Origin: Auricularia sp. M13
Lineage: Eukaryota > Basidiomycota > Agaricomycetes > Auriculariales > Auriculariaceae
NCBI GenBank assembly: GCA_037042915.1
Contig: CM073194.1
Span: 5,114,879 to 5,178,878, forward strand
Direction: 5' to 3'
Length of the DNA: 64,000 bases
The position numbers were made by a program, and so were the translations under genes. The notes under the pieces are model-generated. The model worked only from the letters and a program-made list of their open reading frames with translations. It was not told the origin of the DNA and ran no database searches. The stretch's first letter is position 1; each line of letters opens with the position of its first letter. This document shows positions 45,368-57,507 of this stretch, piece after piece.

Positions 45368-47497
45368 GTCAGCCACGACCACGACAGGAACAGCACATCA
45401 ACAGCAGCGACTTACCCAGCCCGCAATGGCGCCAATTATCCGGAAATATAACCTGTGCTTGCTCTCGCTCTGCGCTTGCCACTCGGCGGCTGTGGACGGT
45501 TTTCCAGCAAACTGATGTCGGTTGCGCGCGCTCTGCTGGATTTTGGGACGATACGGTGGCTGCTAGCGCCACACGGCATCGTCGTACAGCTCTTTGTATC
45601 CTTCTGGGGCCCGCGCCATTGGCTTGCATTCCGACGCGTCGATACTGGACTGTGAACTGCGCCGCCAGCCTTACGGTACAGTACGCTGCGTGTCGGCTCG
45701 ACACTACACTACTCTGCGCGCAGGCGGACTGTCACTTATACGGACTAAGATTCTTCATATCTCTTTGCTCCGATTTCTAACGACCGATACATGCCTCGAG
45801 TTCGGCCACAATGCCTCTGTGCTCGACGCGTGCGAGCATATCGAAACAACCGACCAACAGTTACGACCTGCTCTGGCCGTGCGCGTCCTATTCGAAACCC
45901 GTCGCGCCCGATTTACCGATTTTCCTGCACGCCGGCTTCGTGGCCGGCCTTGAGCTCGACAATATACAGTTGCTCGTCTGCTTGCGCGTTACGAGCGCGA
46001 CTCTGCGCCATGAGTTTGGTGCTGGATCTTTGGTGCTGGATCTCTACATCACACCTCGTCCCAGCGGCGTTCAGGATAGCAGTGCGGGCGACCCAACTGC
46101 CAACAGATCTATGTACGCGATGCGCAGCTCGCGCTGAGCACTGCGTATTGCGTGCCAGAGATTCTGTATCTTGAGGGTCAACTCCCATTCTCGACCATGA
46201 AAGAACCGTGAACGGTGCATAGCAGACGATGTGGGCGGAATGGTGTATCTGCTCTGAGGCTCAGGCTGTGAGTTGATTTTATACCCGGTTGAATGTGAGC
46301 GCTTGCAGTTGCAGAGCTGCAATCAGATGTCCCGGGTTCGCGCAATCAGCTCAGATGACGATGTTTGACTCCTCGCCACGCGCGCTCCGCGGATGGTAAT
46401 CTGCATCGAGGTGCTATCGGCCGGCTTAGATGCAGAGTAACCGTTGCGCACGCACGACTGATTCTCAATGCCGCCGCGGATCAAGGGAAACTCTCAGGCC
46501 GTGGCTTTCATCCAGTACAGCGTGACGATAATGAAGGCTCTGGACAGTCCTTATCGATGCCAAAAACACGGAAACTCCGTGTGCGACGCCTTCCGAGCTC
46601 ATTGAACATTGTCATCTCGCGCGCCGATAGATGTGGGACAGTTCGGCATACATCCAACTTGAAAGTTGCAAGGTGCAAGTGATGGTACCGAGAGCACCGC
46701 CGCTGGGAATAGAACGAGCATGGAGTTTAGGAACGCACGAGCATCCGCGGTACGATAATTCTGCGGGGCGCGTCGCTGTTGCTGGAGACGGAGCTGGCGC
46801 AAAGGCAGCCGTTGATTGCGCATGCACATCGCGTGGGGAGAAACGCAAAACAATTGAAGGAAGCCTGTGCCGCAGACCTTTCTCCAGCGAATCGTGCCGC
46901 ACGTTATGCAGACAAGGCAAGGTTTCTGGGACCGGAATGCGGTTAGAAGCGAAATCTTCACTTCATGACCGGCATGATTGTTGCATGTGGAAGCCCGAGA
47001 GTCGAATGAAAGCGCGCTCAATTAGGTAGATAAGTGCGTCGACAGTAAAGGAACATTTGGGCCAGCAGCATCGGTGGCGACACCAAGCCCGGGCCGCCGG
47101 CACGGGGCTCTGCCTCGCGTCGTGGCGCATGGGAAATGATTCAGGGAAGGAACAGGGTACCCGCTTTTGGAAGGCATCGCGCCATGGGTCGTCGAAGCCA
47201 ATAATCCTCAGGAATCGAGCATAAGCGTACCAGTCGATAGAGCGAGGCGCGGCGCAGGTCTGCGAACGAGCATGCCAGGGCTAGGTGATTCAAAAGCGAT
47301 GCGAGTACGCGCCCGCATACGAGCGCAGTCCGCTGACGCGCCGGGCCGTCCAAGATCACGAAAGTGAGGTTCGAGGCGGGAAATTTCAAACGGTGACGAT
47401 AAATGAGGAGCATGACAAACGGAGTCATGTATGCTGCAGAGCAAAGCAGGCCATGCTGGCGTTCTGTGCAGCGCTGAGCGCTTGCTTCGATTTCGGA

Positions 47498-47557
47498 CGA
47501 TGAGCACGAGGTCAAGGAGGCCGAGCGGCGTTTGAACTTGTTGGCCCGCTCTTCCGC
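47498..47557 (-). pseudogene. Relic exon of the EERADEFK family
   Basis: The minus strand reads AEERANKFKRRSASLTSCSS then EIE. It is longest open here (frame to 47141), but no family is recognised. Confidence 0.45.
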
Positions 47558-49039
47558 TGCCCGCAACCAACTCCCTGTTCGACTGCCCCCGACGTGCGCA
47601 GCCAGCGGCTTCGCGCTGAAGACCGTGCTGAGATATGGACAGCAGCCATTTCTCGTGTGGCGCTCGCTCGCTCTTCCTGCATTGGTTCATTTTCTACCTC
47701 GGCCGAACTGCTGTCAGCGGCGCCTCCTAAGGATTTCTATGCGACAGGATGGGCGCCATTGCCGCGCTGCTCTGCAGCTATTGCATACTGTGATCAGCTC
47801 TCACAGCTTTCAGGGGGTTCTTGTATCCGCTCGTATTTTGTAAATGAGGACTCGTCCCTAGCGCCACCGCCCAACACTTCAGCTGCGCTGATCGTTCGAT
47901 GATGGCTATTCGCGTTCTCCTCCCTGTCTTTGCGCCGCGCGAACTTGGGATTCTTAGCATTCGTGCTTACATAAATTTCCTCTGCGCTTTCACTTCCTCT
48001 GCCCGCGCAGGGCTGGCCCGTCGGCCGTGAATGATTCAATCGCGCGGGCGAGCCGTTTTGCACTCTCTGCCGGCGTTTTCTCTTGTGCTGTTTATCTGTC
48101 GTCCTGCTCGATGAGGCGGATTCTTCCCCAGTGGCATTGCCGCTTTGTCGCTGCGGTCGCGTATCCAGTCCGAGTGCTCGTTCGCCGGAGCCTTTGAGCA
48201 AATGAAGCTTCCTTCTGGAAATGCCACTATCTGGAGCGTTTCATGAAGTCCCTCACGCAGGGATCACCAGAGAATCAGCGTGGATGGGCTTTACGTGCCG
48301 TGTCTGTACCACGGAAGCTCGGCTCGTGTGGAAGGTGATAATAGCCTCTGTATGGATGGTGCATAGCAGATGACGAGAGCGCTTTCGTGGGCCGGTTACT
48401 TGGTGGAATTGTGCTGTGTGCTGCTTTAATACACCGTGTTCAGGCGAGCGTCGACTATTCAGACACATCAGGCTGGAGCGGAAATTTTCAGATGACGCTC
48501 GTGTCGGCGCGTTGACCGGCGCGTCATTACATACGGATGGTGCTTCAGCGGGTGTCCCACGCTGGAGGAACTGGAACTCGCGTCCTGTTTCTGGAGAGCG
48601 CTGCTCCGCCTAACACGTTTCTGCATCTGGAACGCAGCGTGGCCTGTACCCCACGCTGCAGACCATGGCTCGGGCTCGGGCTTCTTTCCATCACGGGGTG
48701 GACGAGATGCGGCGGGCGCGATGCCGTCATTGCCGCAGTCTTTCTCTTCTCACTCAAGAAAAGCCTTGATGTACTGCAAATCCAGACTCTGAGACCTTCT
48801 CCGAGTGGACTCGGTGCATCACATCGCTGTTCAGACCTCGCAAAACCTGCCTGTATGACCGATAAATGGGAAACTCTGTCCTCCGTGTTTCTGTCTGCCC
48901 CAGGAATATATCTGCTGTCACGTTCGATGCTAGCTGTTCGTGCCCATGGTGTTATCTGAGATACTGGATCCATGGGCCGGATGACAGTATGCAGTTCGAT
49001 GGCATTCGCTGTCCATCTCTGAGGTGTGGATGTCGCATA

Positions 49040-49110
49040 GCAGATGATGAGAGCTGTGTGGACTCGAGAATGTTGTGTTCAACTGCAATGGGCATGGTGC
49101 GCTTTTATAC
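49040..49110 (+). promoter_or_regulatory. Promoter-like module (GCAGATGATGAGAG plus TATA)
   Basis: GCAGATGATGAGAG at 49040-49053 and TTTTATAC near 49103-49110. A variant with one mismatch (GCAGATGACGAGAG) lies at 48366-48379. Confidence 0.4.
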
Positions 49111-52100
49111 GCCGCGATGCTGCGATGGCGTGAATCCCGGAGCATCCGCAGATTCGCCATGTCGTGACAGCTTTTCGCTCAGCTGCGAGCGCGTTTTGCG
49201 ACCTTCTATATGGAAGCTGGCAAATCAAGTGGCAACGCAGTAGCAGCGTCATGGCGCTAGTGGATGGGACATCTGTACAAACCTGGTTGTAGCGTTTCAG
49301 TCCTCCGTTCATAGCTGGCACACACCGGTCCGATACAGACTTGCGCGCGGTACAGAGGTTCGGCACGCGCATCCAGCTGCTCATAATCAGCCACGTACTC
49401 GATGGTTCTGTCGGCGGCTTTCCCAGGAATTCACTAACTCATTGTCTATGGGCTCTGGAGATTCGTCATCTGCGCGAGCCTGCCTTCCCAGACGTGGCGC
49501 GCATCTCAGTCGAGCATTATAAATATTTGCTTTCAATGCTGGCAATGCTGGTGGGGCAACTCAACTCCTCCATCCGATCTCATGATCTGCCAGAACACGA
49601 AGACGCGTCGTTTGCGACACACGACGCCGATATGACAACTTGATGCTACACACCTGGAATCGGGAAAAGTGTATGCACTAGGTAACGTCTTGCTCGCTGC
49701 CGAAGATCCCAGCGTGTGTCGCGGGTACATGGAAGTCTTTCCGACCCATGCGCAGCGAGCATGCGGTCTGGATGACCGTCGGCATCCTTGATCAACGACT
49801 CGGAGGGCGGACGAGCGGTGCATAGACAAGGGAAACAGCCAGTGGCTGGGATTGCGCTTTGGATCACGCAGTGGCAGGAGGGGCAGAGTTTGGCTCGGTC
49901 TGCAGTGCGCACGCGCGGCACAGCGACCGGAGCGCGGCATCGTGAATACCGGCTGAAATGGAAGAATGCGGCGGCGCAAGAATCGGTGCCGCTCCGGCCA
50001 CGTGTTGCAGCAGAGCTACAAGTTGAGTGCAAGCCCGCGATTCACGCGAGTGATCATCCGGGCGGCGGACCTGCGCGCGTGCTGGCTGGAGAGGTGCCGC
50101 GTCGATCCCCGATTGAGCGCTTGACCGCGCGCAGGGAAAGGAAACACCGCGATGGAATGGCACGCCAGCACGGAAGCGGGAATCGCGCCTGCCTGAGCAC
50201 CTAGACAAAATCCTGTCGCCGTTTGTCGATGTTGGTGTGTCGCGGTGGCGCCACGATGTAACGGATGTTGAACACGAGCCGCAGGCTGGCGTGTTTCATA
50301 TTGGACACGCGGGGCGGAATGGCGCATCAACAGACGGCACGAGGATGACGACCAGACTGACCTTGTGCGCGCTGGGCGACGCGCTGGTAATTAGCGTAGC
50401 CCTGTGGGACGGCGCTGACCAGCCTGCGCCCGTTACGGCGCGAGGGACAGTGCTGCGGCCGCGCTGGCGGCTCTGCGCAGGTCGCGTGCGCAGAGAATCG
50501 CGCGAAAGGCCCTGGGATCGATCAGCTGGATGTTTCCAGCGCCCGCGCTCATTCAGGGGATCGCACGGCGCGCGGCGCAAGCTGCGTTTGCCTGACGATG
50601 CGCGTCGAGTTTATGAACCCGCGCTGGTGCACTGTGCCAGAAAAAGGCGCAAAGAATGCGATAAAGTAGTGGGAGTTATCGAGCGCGCGTAGTTCGAAGG
50701 CAAGCGGACGTTCCGAGAACAGTTTGCGGTGCTGGTTGTTGTCCGTACGGGAGGTTCGGCGCCCCCGGGATGACACAGATGCTGCAGAGGATAAAGACAA
50801 AGCTGCTAGCGCTGTTTAACACGCATTCTAGCCTGCTATACAAGAACCAGTCAGCTACAGGGCGGGAATAGTGTAGCGAGCGCACCTGCTCCGATAATCG
50901 CTGCGCAAGTCGGCCAAAAATTTGCAATACCTGAAGCGCAGCCGGTGTACGATGGCGCAGCGGTATTCAAAGGCGCAGGCGCGCGCGTGGGGTTGATGTC
51001 TGCTGTGGACGAGAGCAAGATGCGGCCGCGGCCGACCGGCCCGACTCAACGTGACAGTTTTGCTGCTTTCCTCGAACCCAACCGCGTCGATAGCGCGACC
51101 ACCGCCTCCGACCGACGGCGCGCGTCATGCGCGAGGTTTTTCTTATTTATTCCCGCTATTTTTTGTAGTGGGTCTTTCCGCGCGTTCCAGAGCAAGGGGG
51201 CACCGGGATCAAAATGATGACCAAATCTGCAATACAACGCGTTTTGGCTCAAGATCTCTCGATTGATGCCCATGTCGATAAATAGGGTAATCTTCCGCGG
51301 ATGGTGCCAAACGAGGAGCTCGTCCGCGGGCTGTTTGTTCCGAGGTTGATGCAGCTCCCAAACCAGCTTGACGCCAGCCCTTGAGCTGAAAGCTAATTAA
51401 AGGCAGTAATGCTAAATTATAACTGATTAGAGCGCCTTTCCAGCTTTACAACTCTCTTCCATTGATCACAATGAGTTTCTTTACTTCAGTCGGAATATTT
51501 AGGCGGCACGAACGGCTTCCCAAAATGGCAATATCTTCCCACGGTAGGAGTGCGCCCATTCAATTTCCAATGTTGAAACCGACCCGGTTCCGTCTGTTTT
51601 GGATTTGCAGAGAAGTGTGCTTTGGACTGACCAAATTGTTCAGGAGCACAGATTCAGTTCTTAAAAAGAAATTGTCATATGCTGCAGCTGCTCGTTGGGG
51701 CTCATAGCTGTCATTAAGTCTCATGCAAATGTAATGAGAATGGTGTGCTCACTAATATTACAGATACTAGGTACAGCTGCTGGCATTGTCTGGTGAGCGG
51801 GCTATGGAGGTGCTGAATTGGATGTCCGTGAGTCCAGCAGCAGCATGATACCGGGAGAGCCAGTGTCCACACTGTCTCATAGACTGGTTCATTGGGTCTA
51901 TGAAGGTGCGGGTGGTGCCGAGACACAAATACGAATGATAAGGGATATTTGCGTTCCAGAGGTGCTGCGTAACAAATAATCACGTTCTGCTGACATAGCT
52001 CACCGCTGCGTGTATTGCCTATGCGTAAAACGTTGACCTTGTAAAGCTGATATGAGAATGTCTTCGACAGAGAATATGAATGAACGTGCATATCGTTGCG

Positions 52101-52845
52101 TCTGGGACTCTGCGCCGACTGTACTTGGACCAGGCCAGTTGCTCTGTTGGATATCCCTGTGGCCGCCAAGCGCACACATGCGGGTGTACCATGCTTTTCC
52201 ACTCCGACTAGGCGCCCCAGTTTTGCGAAGAGTCTCATCCTGATCCGCAAGAGAGCCGACACCCCGTGCAGATGAGTCCAGATCAGCGAGCACCCCCAGA
52301 GAATGGGCAGAGCTGAAGGATCGAAGCAGACGAGACAGTGACCCAGACGTTGACGGTGTGCACTGCTGCACTATCCCGCCTGTCTCTACTAGGAAAACTT
52401 TGATTGGAGCGAGAGCGCATGCAGTGCGACCAGCGACCAGCGCCACAGCACGGCGCGGCATGTTGGGACGGGGGAAGAAGAGACTTAGGCTGTTCTGAAC
52501 TGCGAAAACCCCTCCCAGTCTTTCGACCATCGTGATGAGCGTGGGCCGATGGCAACTGTGACCACGGCATGAGGTGGGGCTCCATTGCTCAAGGCTTCCT
52601 TCCCAAACTCTACACCAGGTCGGCTCCGAGTGCTTTGAAATCTGATTCTCTGGGATGGGATGGGCATTAAACGGCTGCTCTGGAATGCTCCTCAAGGGCA
52701 TTGCTTGTTGCTCTGGAATGCATAAGGAGCTGTCGTAAGCCTGTAGATTCTCACGAAGCTGTGGGTGTTCGTTCTGCTGCTAGCTCGCCGCTACGCCGAC
52801 GGCAGTCCAGAAATTGGCTAACTCTTCGTCTACGCCGCAGAGTGT

Positions 52846-53010
52846 AATCAGAGTGTAATAGCTGGGCATCCTGATGAGTTGTTCTCTGTCGCGCCTATAA
52901 GCGCGCGTGCTCTAGACACCCGGAAATTCACTATTCTTATGCTGGCCGCTTTAGGTACAACCTAACGTAATAGGCCTGTCGTCGTAAGTAACTTCCTACG
53001 CCTTTTCATG
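52846..53010 (+). repeat. Dispersed repeat, copy B
   Basis: Plus-strand copy of the repeat at 31021-31165. It contains a TATA-like CCTATAAGC around 52895-52903 and runs from TGTAAT to TTTTCA, consistent with a small LTR or an LTR-like MITE. Confidence 0.6.
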
Positions 53011-53079
53011 ATGATACGCCTCGCTGAAGTCATCGACAGTAGGCGGCGCGTTGCTGCAATGGGCCAACGACTGCCATAC

Positions 53080-53164
53080 GGTGTAGCAGATGATGAGAGC
53101 GTACAGCACATGTCTTCAGTAGGCGTGGAGATTGAGCCAGGTTTCATTTATGTCTCTTATATAC
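53080..53164 (+). promoter_or_regulatory. Promoter-like module, rightward
   Basis: GGTGTAGCAGATGATGAGAG (53080-53099) is followed 56 nt later by CTTATATAC (53156-53164). It faces the leftward copy at 53357-53439. Confidence 0.45.
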
Positions 53165-53356
53165 AATTTCTTGGGCGGGAGCGGTGCAGATGATATGCGT
53201 TGGAATGACTTGCCGCCATCTGCAGAAATTCCTTGTTGCCCATAGCGTGGACTGCAGGACTCGGATGGTACGGCAAGTGAAGTGATTCTTACTTGTAAAG
53301 CGCGCATTGATTGCCGTAAGAACCGTAGCTAAACGCGCAGAAGTGCTCGCTGTGTC

Positions 53357-53439
53357 TATATAAACCTGAGGACTTTGCCCCTGTGGGAGCATCATGATGT
53401 TCATCTACATGCCCTGCGCTCTCATCATCTGCTACACCT
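53357..53439 (-). promoter_or_regulatory. Promoter-like module, leftward
   Basis: The minus strand has GGTGTAGCAGATGATGAGAG ending at 53420, then TTTATATA (53364-53357) 55 nt later. It is the same module as at 53080-53164, inverted, so the two TATA boxes point at each other. Confidence 0.45.
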
Positions 53440-53972
53440 CGCTCATAGATCATACCTGTCAAGTTTCACACGTTCACACGCCACAGGAACCCAGAAAATG
53501 GAGCGGCGCAGCCACAAGTGCAAATGCTGCCTTGGCGATGTTGCCGCTTCGAGGGTTTCTATGTTCCGGCGCCCAATGTCCCAAAAATTGCAAACTGGTG
53601 ATCAGGGATTATGCTCTTATCAGAGCTCTATGTATTGTGATAGGCCCTTGTAAGTGTGTATCAGATAGGAAAATCACCTATAATGGCTGATAAGCGGTGA
53701 CAAACTACCGTCTCGCTGTGACAAGGCCTGGTAAGCGGCGACAAGCGGCCAGCTACCCGTGATAAGCACTGGCAAACATGGTAGGTGACTGTCAGCTTGC
53801 AGTATCCTGTGGTAAGGGCCGATAGGCACTGATACCTGAAGGCGGCCATGGACGCGTTTCAATGCTCCACCACGAGGCTTACATAATGTAGACTTGTACG
53901 CGGGCAAGAATCACTGAAGACCGTACAGATTTAGTCATGACTGCTGCAGCTAGAGTATGAAGCTATAGTCAT
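53440..53972. other. Subterminal region of the Plavaka element (candidate)
   Basis: Between about 53690 and 53840 there are repeated short blocks of the type GATAAGCGGTGACAA, GTAAGCGGCGACAAGC, GTGATAAGCACTGGCAA and GATAGGCACTGATA. Such degenerate repeats often lie next to transposon ends. No gene is seen. Confidence 0.4.
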
Positions 53973-56900
53973 TCAATTGATAGTTACAGCCAGGTTGTTG
54001 AGGCGCAGGAAAAGGTCTCCGTCGCCGGCGCTATCATGAAGATAATGAAGCCGCGGTATGGAGCGAGGTGCACCAAAGGCCGGGCAGACGATTGCCCCGC
54101 GGATTAGCTGCTCGGGCAGCACGAAATCAATCCTAGGGTCCTCCTGGAGTACTCTGCAGCCTCGATAAACCGTTCTAGGCTTCCAGGAATGGCGCTGAAA
54201 GTGAGTCACAGCAACGACGTCATATTCCTCGCCGGTCGTGACGATCTTGCACCGGAAGAGCGCGCGGAGGCGAACGACCTTGTGAACTTGGGCGGATTCC
54301 ATCCCGTCGTCGAATAGCGCGCAATCATATCTCGGTTGGCCGTACCACTGTGATGTGCAGCGTAGGATATCCTGAGCGCTGCGGAAATCCTCGACCGAGG
54401 CATAATCGATGTAGACGCAGTGATGCATATGGATCTATAGATTGGAATCAGTGGGGGTGTTGAGAAGCTACACAATACGTGCCTTAATATTCCCGCGGAG
54501 TTCGTCGTGCCGGTCACGGAATGAAGACTGGAGCGCGACGCGTAACCTGACGTTAAAGTCACGGAATATGCTGTCCTGCGCTGCTAGTCGGTGCTCAACT
54601 ACCGCAACATCTTCCCCTCGCCGCAGCGGTGCGCCAAACCGAACACGAGCGTTGTTCAATTCCGCTGTCGTCAGATTGTCCAAGTCGCCATCGCCGTCGC
54701 TGGTTTGTCGGGATTCCGTATCCATGATCGCAGTACGAATAGATGCTACAGCCTCGCCCCAGGTATCGTACTTCGTCATCTGAGGAACTGCTTTAGCATT
54801 TGAGGTGTGAAGCAAATCATAACCTCAGGACTTTCCTGTTTCTCAGCGTCTCGGCCGTTTGTACGGCGATACTGTTACTTCACTTCTTGTATGAAGCCTT
54901 CTCCTGGCCTTGTACTCTGGTTCTGTGTTGCTCCGAGGTTTTCTATGCTTTCAATCGCGTGTGCGGTCGCGTGCTGCTTGAAAAAGTTGAAGTTCTTGCC
55001 GTACGTCACTCGAACACGCTGTTCAGTGATTAGCAAGTTGAGCAACATACAAAGCATATTTCCGAGCGTACCGAGCACCAATGTTCGTATTTTTGCACCA
55101 CATGAGCAAGATAGCGGCGCTGCATCTCTGAAGAGCACTTGAGGCCGATTAAAAGCCGATAGGCGATGTGCCAGGAGAGACACTGTACGAGCGGATTGTT
55201 CGCTGGCATTTCCTGCACAATGCAGGGCGGCAGAATCTGGCGCAACTGTGAGTTTCGGGCGCCCATAAACGTGGAGTAATACCTTCTCTATCGAAAAGAA
55301 TGTCTCGCCATCGGAGAAATCGATCTTGCAGAGCGGCTTGCTGTCCATTGGAAACTTCTCGAGCCCAGGCCATGCCGGGAACGAAGCCGCGTTGATGTTG
55401 ACCGTTGCAGCAAGTTTCTTTGACTTCAGGTAGTTGCGCGTCAGTGGCCAAAGGTGATGGCCGAATTTGCCACCGTCATCCGAGTGCAGTGGATCGTAGG
55501 CATAGGCGGCGTACGGATCCGAATTGCCAAAATTCCAGAGGAAGTGCTGGACATCTCAAGCTCTCGAAGACACATTGTAAATCGGGAAATAACGTACCTC
55601 AATTAGATGGAGGCCGCTCTCAGAAAGAATCTTCTCGCGTTGTGTTCCTTTCGCACGCAGCGGATGCACGCTCGTACGCATCCCGCATCCCGTCCACCGT
55701 GCGCTTTGGCGCATTACAAACAAGCTGAGAAAGGTTGTCTTTGTGGACTTCGCACGTTGGATAGGGGTGATGCGCCGTAGGACCACGGCACTGGCAGAAG
55801 TACCCGCCCTCAAGGCTGTCGAGGGACTCGATGAGAATGGCAGGGTGAACGATTCGGTTGACGCCGTCGCCTGACCGGATAAGACTGCCGATTCATGATG
55901 GAAGCACACAATCTGCGAAAATAAAGCGCAAGATGCTGTTGTACACCTCTCGGCCATAGAGCGCAAGCTCTGCGTCTGATTCAGACTCGTCGCGATCCGG
56001 ATTGAATGGGTCTTTGACCTGCGCTTGATTAGTGTGATCGACCTGCGCATGCGAACATCACACCTGGTTCATAAAAGCGACGAGAAGGCCGCCGCCATTT
56101 CCAGATGCATTGCGGATCTGGTCGGGCTGGAAGAGACCACGCAGAACCATCGGGTGCATTTTGACCTTATTGCTCACGTTGCCCGCGTCGAGCCAGATGT
56201 GTAATGGCAGCAAAAAATGGCCTGCGCCTAGCTTGATCTAAATCCAGGATTATCAGTGCACGGTTTGCCAGGGAAGAGTTGCAACGAACCTCAATCTGCC
56301 ACCATCGTTCGGCTGTGTTGGTGTCGTCAATGAGACGCTCATCATGCTCAGAGTCCCGGCGGCAATAGAACTTCCTGACGGAATGCCAGATATGCGATTT
56401 GGAGAGGAGTGGGTCTCTGACAGTTTTCTTGATCCAAGTCCACGGATTACGATAGTAGAATTCATGTACGAAGTCGTGCCCCTTGTATTTGACGGTAACC
56501 TTGCCCAGCTGGAACTAAACACGATCAATACGCGCAGGGAATGCAGAACGCACGCGTACATCTGTTACAATTTCCTTCGCACTCTGAAGCACGCGTTCCA
56601 TGTCATCGTACGTTCGAAACGAGATGTTGCAGCCGCCACGGCTGAAGGACCCATGTAAGAGCTCGAGTAGCCTATTGACATGCTTTTTGGAAGCCTGCAT
56701 TGTGAGCATATGCTCAGCAAAGTCAAAATCCGCCCTCGAAGCGAACGGAGACCACGGATCGCCCTGCGGAACCGGTGCTGGTGCGCGTGGCAATTCACAG
56801 GTCGGCTGAGCGGCCTGAGGCATTTCGGGGTCCAGAGAAATGATATCTGACGCCCGGCCACTATTGGGGTGATAGTCGATGCGGATAAACTCGCGGGGAA

Positions 56901-57356
56901 GGAGCGGCCCATAACTGAGAGGTTGACTCTGGACCGCGGACGGCGTCTCGGTTCGCGAAGACATTTCTAAGCACAAAGTCAATGAGATCGTCGATTTTTG
57001 AAGCTTAACGCACCAGGGAACTCGAGCTCAGGTGAGTCAATATCCATGGCCTCGTCAGCATGTGCGAGCGGTGTGGCATCGTCCGATGCAAGTTGTTGTG
57101 CCTCGAAGATGTTAGTATGGCTGTTTTAAAAAAATTAAATAGTTTAACCAACCTCATGTACACCTTCATCGGTCCGAACACGCTTTCTAGAAGGTTCTGC
57201 TGGCGTTGTAGCACGATTCTGTGGGTTGTAGCGGCAGTATCGCTCATGCGTTGCAATGCCCTGCGGTGCGAACACTCTGTCGCAGCCAGCCCATTGGCAG
57301 TGTTTGCCAGTTCGATGCGCAGCTCCTGCAGCTTCTTCTCGAGCACGCTTTGGCAT
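53973..57356 (-). mobile_element. Plavaka-type transposase gene, multi-exon, probably damaged
   Basis: It starts at 57356 with a C2H2-like finger (CQWAGCDRVFAPQGIATHERYC). It continues through the family's N-terminal segment (YHPNSGRASD ... WSPFASRADFDFAEHML, about 56515-56982). After a phase-0 intron comes KVTVKYKGHDF ... RNPWTW ... HSVRKFYC and RWWQIE. Next come LPLHIWLDAG, KMHPMVLRGL and RNASGNGGG, then a LHSDDGGKFGHHLW segment. The C-terminal part has GKNFNFFKQHATAHAIESIE and STRPGEGF. It ends with frames at 54468-54815 and 53973-54428. Most joins are ordinary GT-AG introns of 41-52 nt, but near 55650 the frame shifts without a clear intron, so the copy may be inactive. I could not define terminal repeats. 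Confidence 0.75.
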
Positions 57357-57507
57357 GGACAGCTATGGACAGCAAACTAGCAAAGTCACCTTGGACGCTA
57401 GGACAAAGAAACACACGCGCTACACACCGTGACATCATCGAGCGCGCGCTGAGGAGCGCTTGTTTGTGGCTTGCTTGGCCATCGCCTCTCTGACATTTTC
57501 ATTCGCA
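57357..57507. promoter_or_regulatory. Shared divergent promoter region
   Basis: A 151-bp gap separates the divergent starts of the Plavaka-type transposase (57356, minus) and the coiled-coil gene (57508, plus). Such head-to-head placement suggests co-regulation and that both belong to one element. Confidence 0.4.

Larger units (their letters stand above)
41426..52845. other. Gene-poor region with decayed gene pieces
   Basis: I find no intact gene I can name. The longest frames (43376-43954 minus, 48545-48973 minus, 52000-52701 minus with 233 codons) show no motif. Recognisable content is the repeated relic exons at 42.3, 45.3 and 47.5 kb and the promoter-like modules listed separately. The alternation of relics and TATA-bearing modules suggests remnants of a tandemly duplicated family. 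Confidence 0.4.

Noticed and set aside
52000-52701. 233-codon minus-strand open frame
   Set aside because: No motif, no splice context, no homologue I recognise; it may be chance or a decayed gene.
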